From contig PMXH01000268.1 in the NCBI GenBank assembly GCA_003165855.1, positions 1-9,966 on the forward strand: a stretch of 9,966 bases of DNA, in the 5' to 3' direction. This document shows positions 6,442 through 9,966 of this stretch, piece after piece. Both the position numbers and the translations under genes were made by a program. Within the stretch, counting starts at the first letter, position 1. Each line of letters opens with the position of its first letter. The notes below the pieces were generated by a model. The model had not been told where the DNA came from. It ran no database searches and saw only the letters and a program-made list of their open reading frames with translations. This DNA comes from Acidobacteriaceae bacterium (GTDB taxonomy: Bacteria; Acidobacteriota; Terriglobia; Terriglobales; Acidobacteriaceae).

Positions 6442-8484
6442 CTATTTGCCCGCCTTCGAAATTGTCACCACCGCGCTGGCTGGGCCGACTTTGCCGTCGG
6501 ATGCCACATAGGAGATGCGGTATCCCGCGCTTCCAGACGCTGGGAGGCTGTTGTCGGTGGCTGTCTGAGCGGTCATGGGGCCTGCAATGCGAATCCAGCC
6601 ATTTGTCTGGCCATTTCTTGTCTGGTCAGTTTTCGTCTGATCATTACCCGCTTGCTCTTGCCGCTCCACGATCAAGCGGAGGCCGGCGGGCGGCGTCTGG
6701 AATTGCAAGACCACATGAGGATATGGACTCGCGGTGTACTGCGCCGTGGGAGTCGAAGGCGCTGGGATCTGCGGAGAGCCTACGCGAATCGCGACCGGAC
6801 GCGTGGGATCGCTGCGATTTCCGTTCTTATCCACCCCGACCAGCCGGTACCAGTATTTTTCGCCCGCACTCACGTAAAGATCGGTGAACTGGCGGGCATC
6901 GCCGGGCAGCGGATCACCGATTACAACTCCCAGATCGCCCTCGCGCCCGGAACGCAACACAAGAAACTGCGCGGTCTTTTGATCTGCGGGCACAAAGTCG
7001 ATCAGAGTTTTGCCGTCAGCCCCGGTCGATCCGGTGATGGAAGGTGCGTCTGGAAGCGAACGATCAGCGAGCACGATCTGCACCGAAGCGCTGGCCGGAC
7101 CCTCCGCATTGTCGAACGCCACAGCGAACACCCGGTATTCCATCTTCGCGTCGGAACTCAGGCCAAGATAATCGTCATAGAGCGGTTCGGGCGTGACTCG
7201 GGGATTAAGACGAACCCAGTTCTCAACCCCAGCGGCTCCCGTGATCGCGCGGCGCTCGACAAAATATCCTGCCACGGGAAAACCGACGGGCTTCCACGTG
7301 AGGCGGACTCGCGTCTGACCGGCGTCGGCTGTGAGTCCGTCCACTTTCGGCGGGGCGCTGGGATTCCGCGGCTGTGCCATGGCGGCGTCTGAAGGATTTC
7401 CCAGGTCGCCGCGCGAATTCACTGCGCGGACACGGTAGTAGTAGGTCGAGCCACCTCGAACCGCCGCGTCTTCATATTGCGAGGTGGTAGGCGGCAGCGC
7501 CTGCGCTGCGAGAGCTTCGTAAGGCCCGGCATACAGAAACGCGCGCTCTACGACATATCCCGCAAGATTGGGCTTCTGCTGAGCTGGCCAACTCACAACT
7601 ATCTTTCCAATTCCGCCGGCCGCCGTGACCGGCTGCGGCGGTTCGAGCGCGTGGAAGTCGGGATAGAAGATACGAATCGAAGTTCCCGCGCTGCGGCGGC
7701 CAAAGGCATCCATGCTGTAAACGCGATAGGTCAACGTCTCATTCGCCGGCGCATTCCGGTCGAGCACCAGCGGGATCTTCGGGTCCCAGCGCAATCCTGG
7801 AATCACGGGCTTGGCGGTTACGGCTGCGCCCGATTGCCCTCCACCATCGCGTTCAACCGCATAAGCGATGACCGGCAATTGACGATTCTCCGCTGGCGCC
7901 TCCCAAAATAAAGAGATACCGCGTTCGTCAACCTTAGCTTGCACGCCCGCAGGTGCAGGGGAAAGCGGCGTCGCCTGAGACGAATCGACAGCGGTGCTCG
8001 TGAGCTGCAGTCCAGTTGGTTTTCCGGTAGTGTCGAGCCCCTCGACTTTGTAAGTGCGGCTGCCCGCGGCAATATTCTCCAGCGTCCAGGAGAGACCGAG
8101 CGCTCGCGCATAGCTCGGCTCGGTGAATGCTCTCAGACCGACGATATTGATCAATTGCTTGCGCTTCGCAGTAGCGTCGGGCCTGGCCAAAACAGCAGGC
8201 AGTTTGTGGATCGCGTCGGCGTCTTCCACGGAAAGAGATTGCAGAGCCGTGGCATCGCCCATGTTGATCTGCGGCACAAGCACCTGTCCTGTGGAATCGG
8301 ACAGCTTCCATCCTCCAGCCGGCCACTTCGAAGGTGGAGGAAACCAGAGCAAGGAAATGTGCCCCTTGCCATCCGAGGCGGCAAACAGCGCTCCGGAAGC
8401 CTCTTGTGCGGCAGCGACACGAGCCACTGAAAGCACTAGAAGTGCGGTCGAGATCAGCAACGAGATTCTTGAGCGCGCTGTCAT
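6442..8484 (-). CDS. Secreted protein with about six fibronectin type III-like domains
   Basis: The protein has 680 residues. Residues 1-26 form a clear signal peptide (basic start, hydrophobic 7-21, cleavage after VAAA at 23-26). The rest is built of Ig-like beta sandwiches with FN3 signatures (a Trp on strand B, a Y-x-V/R-E-R strand C, and a Y-x-Y-R-V strand F): about 175-275, 281-372, 376-474, 478-570 and 575-678, plus a divergent N-terminal domain at about 27-165. Clear examples are AGYVVERA (308-315) with YYYRVRAVNSRG (348-359), and AGYFVERR (405-412) with MEYRVFAVAFDN (448-459). No catalytic domain, anchor or sorting signal is visible, so a binding or scaffolding role outside the cytoplasm is likely. 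The last domain carries a short repeat insert at 614-628. Its ATG overlaps the stop of the upstream gene (ATGA) and has only a weak ribosome binding site, which suggests translational coupling. The 3' end lies 20 bases from the convergent LolA-like gene. Confidence 0.87.
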   Translation of the reverse strand: MTARSRISLLISTALLVLSVARVAAAQEASGALFAASDGKGHISLLWFPPPSKWPAGGWKLSDSTGQVLVPQINMGDATALQSLSVEDADAIHKLPAVLARPDATAKRKQLINIVGLRAFTEPSYARALGLSWTLENIAAGSRTYKVEGLDTTGKPTGLQLTSTAVDSSQATPLSPAPAGVQAKVDERGISLFWEAPAENRQLPVIAYAVERDGGGQSGAAVTAKPVIPGLRWDPKIPLVLDRNAPANETLTYRVYSMDAFGRRSAGTSIRIFYPDFHALEPPQPVTAAGGIGKIVVSWPAQQKPNLAGYVVERAFLYAGPYEALAAQALPPTTSQYEDAAVRGGSTYYYRVRAVNSRGDLGNPSDAAMAQPRNPSAPPKVDGLTADAGQTRVRLTWKPVGFPVAGYFVERRAITGAAGVENWVRLNPRVTPEPLYDDYLGLSSDAKMEYRVFAVAFDNAEGPASASVQIVLADRSLPDAPSITGSTGADGKTLIDFVPADQKTAQFLVLRSGREGDLGVVIGDPLPGDARQFTDLYVSAGEKYWYRLVGVDKNGNRSDPTRPVAIRVGSPQIPAPSTPTAQYTASPYPHVVLQFQTPPAGLRLIVERQEQAGNDQTKTDQTRNGQTNGWIRIAGPMTAQTATDNSLPASGSAGYRISYVASDGKVGPASAVVTISKAGK
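6603..6647 (-). repeat. Three imperfect 15-bp tandem copies inside the FN3 gene
   Basis: On the plus strand the copies start at 6603, 6618 and 6633 and share the core TCGTCTG or TTGTCTGG. In the coding frame they encode a five-residue unit three times: NDQTK, TDQTR, NGQTN (residues 614-628). The unit length is a multiple of three, so copy-number change keeps the frame. The insert falls in the middle of the last FN3-like domain, just after the LIVERQE strand (604-610), so it most likely forms an exposed polar loop. Confidence 0.7.
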
Positions 8485-8996
8485 TTTCTTACCGTCAGCA
8501 AAAAAATCACAACCAGGGCGCCGGCTGCGACGAGCAGCACCCCCAGCGCCAGGCGTTTTACACTTCGTTGTTGAGCGGAAGTCGTTAGTTGACCCTTAAC
8601 GTCAGGGCCAGCCTCGCTCAGTGAGGCAGTCAAGGTCGGCACCGTCTCTTTGTAAACCGCCCAAAGTACCCATATAAATCCGACCATAATCAATATGTAA
8701 ACCAGAGAGCTCACAACAAAAGCCGTCAGCCTGTTTCGCAACGGACTAGCACCGAGATAGGAGGTGAAGCTCCAACCATAAGCATAGATCGCTAGCATTC
8801 CCAGCCAACCCATTAGCGTAGAAGCGCTGCGATGCAGCTTCACAAACGATCTCGTCTTTTCCTCATCAGCCGTCGTGTCGATGAAGTAGGCCTTCCCCCG
8901 GGAACCATACGGAAGAAAGACCAGCCGTCCGCTCGAATCCTTCTTGAACTGGAGCTCGACTCCATAGTCGATGAATCTGGAAAGCAGACGGATCAT
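8481..8996 (-). CDS. Small protein with three membrane segments, family not recognised
   Basis: The protein has 171 residues. The N-terminal 55 or so are soluble and charged and contain GRLVFLPYGSRGKAYFID (23-40), a probable beta hairpin. Three hydrophobic segments follow: about 61-82, 91-114 and 149-168, with a short loop between the first two and a 34-residue polar loop (115-148) before the last. The C-terminus is a basic VRK. There is no signal peptide and no enzymatic motif. The start is well supported by GGAG five bases upstream. The gene sits 11 bases after the large beta-rich protein gene and overlaps the FN3 gene by four bases (ATGA), so the three are translated from one message. With an exported protein on one side and a probable surface or envelope protein on the other, it may anchor or help assemble them at the inner membrane; that is inference from context only. 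Confidence 0.88.
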   Translation of the reverse strand: MIRLLSRFIDYGVELQFKKDSSGRLVFLPYGSRGKAYFIDTTADEEKTRSFVKLHRSASTLMGWLGMLAIYAYGWSFTSYLGASPLRNRLTAFVVSSLVYILIMVGFIWVLWAVYKETVPTLTASLSEAGPDVKGQLTTSAQQRSVKRLALGVLLVAAGALVVIFLLTVRK

Positions 8997-9001
8997 TTCC
9001 G

Positions 9002-9005
9002 CTCC
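9002..9005 (-). promoter_or_regulatory. Ribosome binding site of the 3-TM protein gene
   Basis: Read on the minus strand, GGAG stands five bases before the ATG at 8996. It lies just past the TAA (9008-9010) of the upstream gene, in the 11-base gap. It is the clearest Shine-Dalgarno site in the window and fixes the start of the 3-TM protein. Confidence 0.7.
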
Positions 9006-9007
9006 AT

Positions 9008-9966
9008 TTACAAGTGCACCGAAAACGAAATCGAGCCCAACGGCCAGGGCAACCCGATGCTGGCACTGGCCTGCATCTCGAGGGGCATGGCCGAAGCCTG
9101 GATTTGCGCCGAGACACCGGCCGACACACAGACATCGTCAACGCAAACTCCCGCGTTCACGCTGGCAGAGTAGTTGCCGGAAATGTGTGGCTGAGGCGTG
9201 ATAGTCAAACCCATGTCCACATTGCCGTTAATGTAGGCGGAAGCGACCGAGTCGTCGCCCACATTCAGGTTGATGCTCTCGCCGCCGCCGATCGCCAGTC
9301 CGGCGTCGGAGAGCATGACGTACATATTCGCATCGGCGATTAAAAGATGACCGTCGATCCGTGGCCCTTGTTGCTTGCCGGCGTCGACGTGCCAGGGACC
9401 GCTCGGACCGAAATGGATGTCGACCGCGGCGTTGCTCGCGCTGCTGCCCATATCCACGGACGCCAAGCCGCCCATGAAGTTCAGATGGCCCCACAACCGC
9501 CCATCGAAATTGCTTCCCGCGTATTGGAAATATCCTTGAAAATCACCGTTGCTGTTGTCGGGCGGCTTGAGCAGCCAGGAATGAAAATCCATGCGTGCGC
9601 CCGCATCCTGTCCGCTCGACTTGATCACAAGGTCGCCATCCAGCGTGTAGGTGAACTGATCGGGCATGCCCACGCGCAGTCCCGCCATAAAGAGGAATGA
9701 GCCATCCATGACAGGACTGGCGGCGCTGAGCGAGCCGGTATCCTCAAAGGCGTTGATGGGAAAATTGTGGCCAAGTCCGCCCTGCACACGGTAAAGGTTC
9801 ATCACCGGAGGCACGGGAATCAAAACAATTCCAGTCGGCCCCAGCGCATAACTGACGCGAGTCAGCCAGTAATCGTGCCCACCTTGATAACCCAGGCGGA
9901 ATTCGCCTGTAATCGGCGGGCCGCCTAACTCAGAAAGATCCACCGTGCCGGAATACTCGCTGCCGC
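9008..9966 (-). CDS. Large beta-rich protein, C-terminal part (5' end outside window), family not recognised
   Basis: 318 residues and the TAA stop are visible. The frame stays open to the right edge, so the GTG at 9943 is probably an internal Val codon and the protein is longer. The sequence is rich in Gly, Ser, Ala and Asp, with many short strands of alternating polar and hydrophobic residues and frequent turns (for example VDIHFGPSGPWHVDAG, INLNVGDDSVASAYINGNVD and the closing SISFSVHL). This suggests a repetitive beta sheet, solenoid or barrel. The only two cysteines lie close together in CVDDVC (274-279 of the fragment) and could form a disulfide if exported. No enzyme motif, transmembrane helix or sorting signal is visible in this part. 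The final strand has hydrophobic residues at every second position, as in outer-membrane proteins, but ends in Leu rather than Phe. It is the first of three packed genes here and its downstream partners are membrane or secreted proteins, so an envelope or surface role is likely. Confidence 0.85.
   Translation of the reverse strand, partial: GSEYSGTVDLSELGGPPITGEFRLGYQGGHDYWLTRVSYALGPTGIVLIPVPPVMNLYRVQGGLGHNFPINAFEDTGSLSAASPVMDGSFLFMAGLRVGMPDQFTYTLDGDLVIKSSGQDAGARMDFHSWLLKPPDNSNGDFQGYFQYAGSNFDGRLWGHLNFMGGLASVDMGSSASNAAVDIHFGPSGPWHVDAGKQQGPRIDGHLLIADANMYVMLSDAGLAIGGGESINLNVGDDSVASAYINGNVDMGLTITPQPHISGNYSASVNAGVCVDDVCVSAGVSAQIQASAMPLEMQASASIGLPWPLGSISFSVHL

Noticed and set aside
6652..7392. 246-codon plus-strand frame inside the FN3 gene
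   Set aside because: It is antisense to well-defined FN3 strands and its translation is Arg-rich with no domain pattern, as expected for a shadow frame.
9941..9943. GTG at 9943 as the start of the large beta-rich protein
   Set aside because: The frame stays open to the window edge, and the residues before it (GSEYSGT) continue the same Gly/Ser beta style, so the gene is cut by the edge.
1..9966. CRISPR arrays, tRNA or rRNA genes, insertion sequences, integration sites
   Set aside because: I looked for regularly spaced repeats, tRNA-like cloverleaf ends, transposase motifs and terminal inverted repeats and saw none; nearly all the window is coding.

Overview
The window looks like chromosomal DNA of a GC-rich, free-living bacterium. 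Acidobacteriota is the best guess: large Ser/Thr kinases with a TPR-type region, a membrane anchor and PEGA-like repeats, LolA-like secreted proteins and long fibronectin-type-III secreted proteins are all common there. This is inference from family content, not from a marker gene. No rRNA, tRNA, CRISPR array, insertion sequence, phage gene or origin is visible.

Layout. (1) 1-543, plus strand: the C-terminal part of a monofunctional proline dehydrogenase, cut by the left edge. (2) 544-691: a 148-base spacer with a perfect 12-bp palindrome and a GC-rich inverted repeat that covers the likely ribosome binding site of the next gene. (3) 692-5524, plus: a 1610-residue receptor-type Ser/Thr kinase with a cytoplasmic kinase domain, a long TPR-like helical region, a Pro/Ala-rich linker, one membrane segment, about five PEGA-like beta repeats and a C-terminal jelly-roll-like domain. 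(4) 5606-6421, plus: a secreted protein with a LolA/outer-membrane-lipoprotein-sorting-like fold. (5) 6442-8484, minus: a secreted protein of about six fibronectin-III-like domains. (6) 8481-8996, minus: a small protein with three membrane segments. (7) 9008-9966, minus: the C-terminal part of a large beta-rich protein, cut by the right edge.

How the genes fit together. The kinase and the LolA-like protein are co-directional, 81 bases apart, and may form one transcription unit linking an envelope sensor to an envelope protein. The three minus-strand genes are tightly packed (an 11-base gap, then an ATGA overlap), so they are almost certainly one operon, read from right to left: large beta-rich protein, then 3-TM protein, then FN3 protein. 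I do not recognise two of the three families. This operon is the best candidate in the window for an undescribed envelope or surface system. The two groups converge tail to tail with only 20 bases between stop codons.
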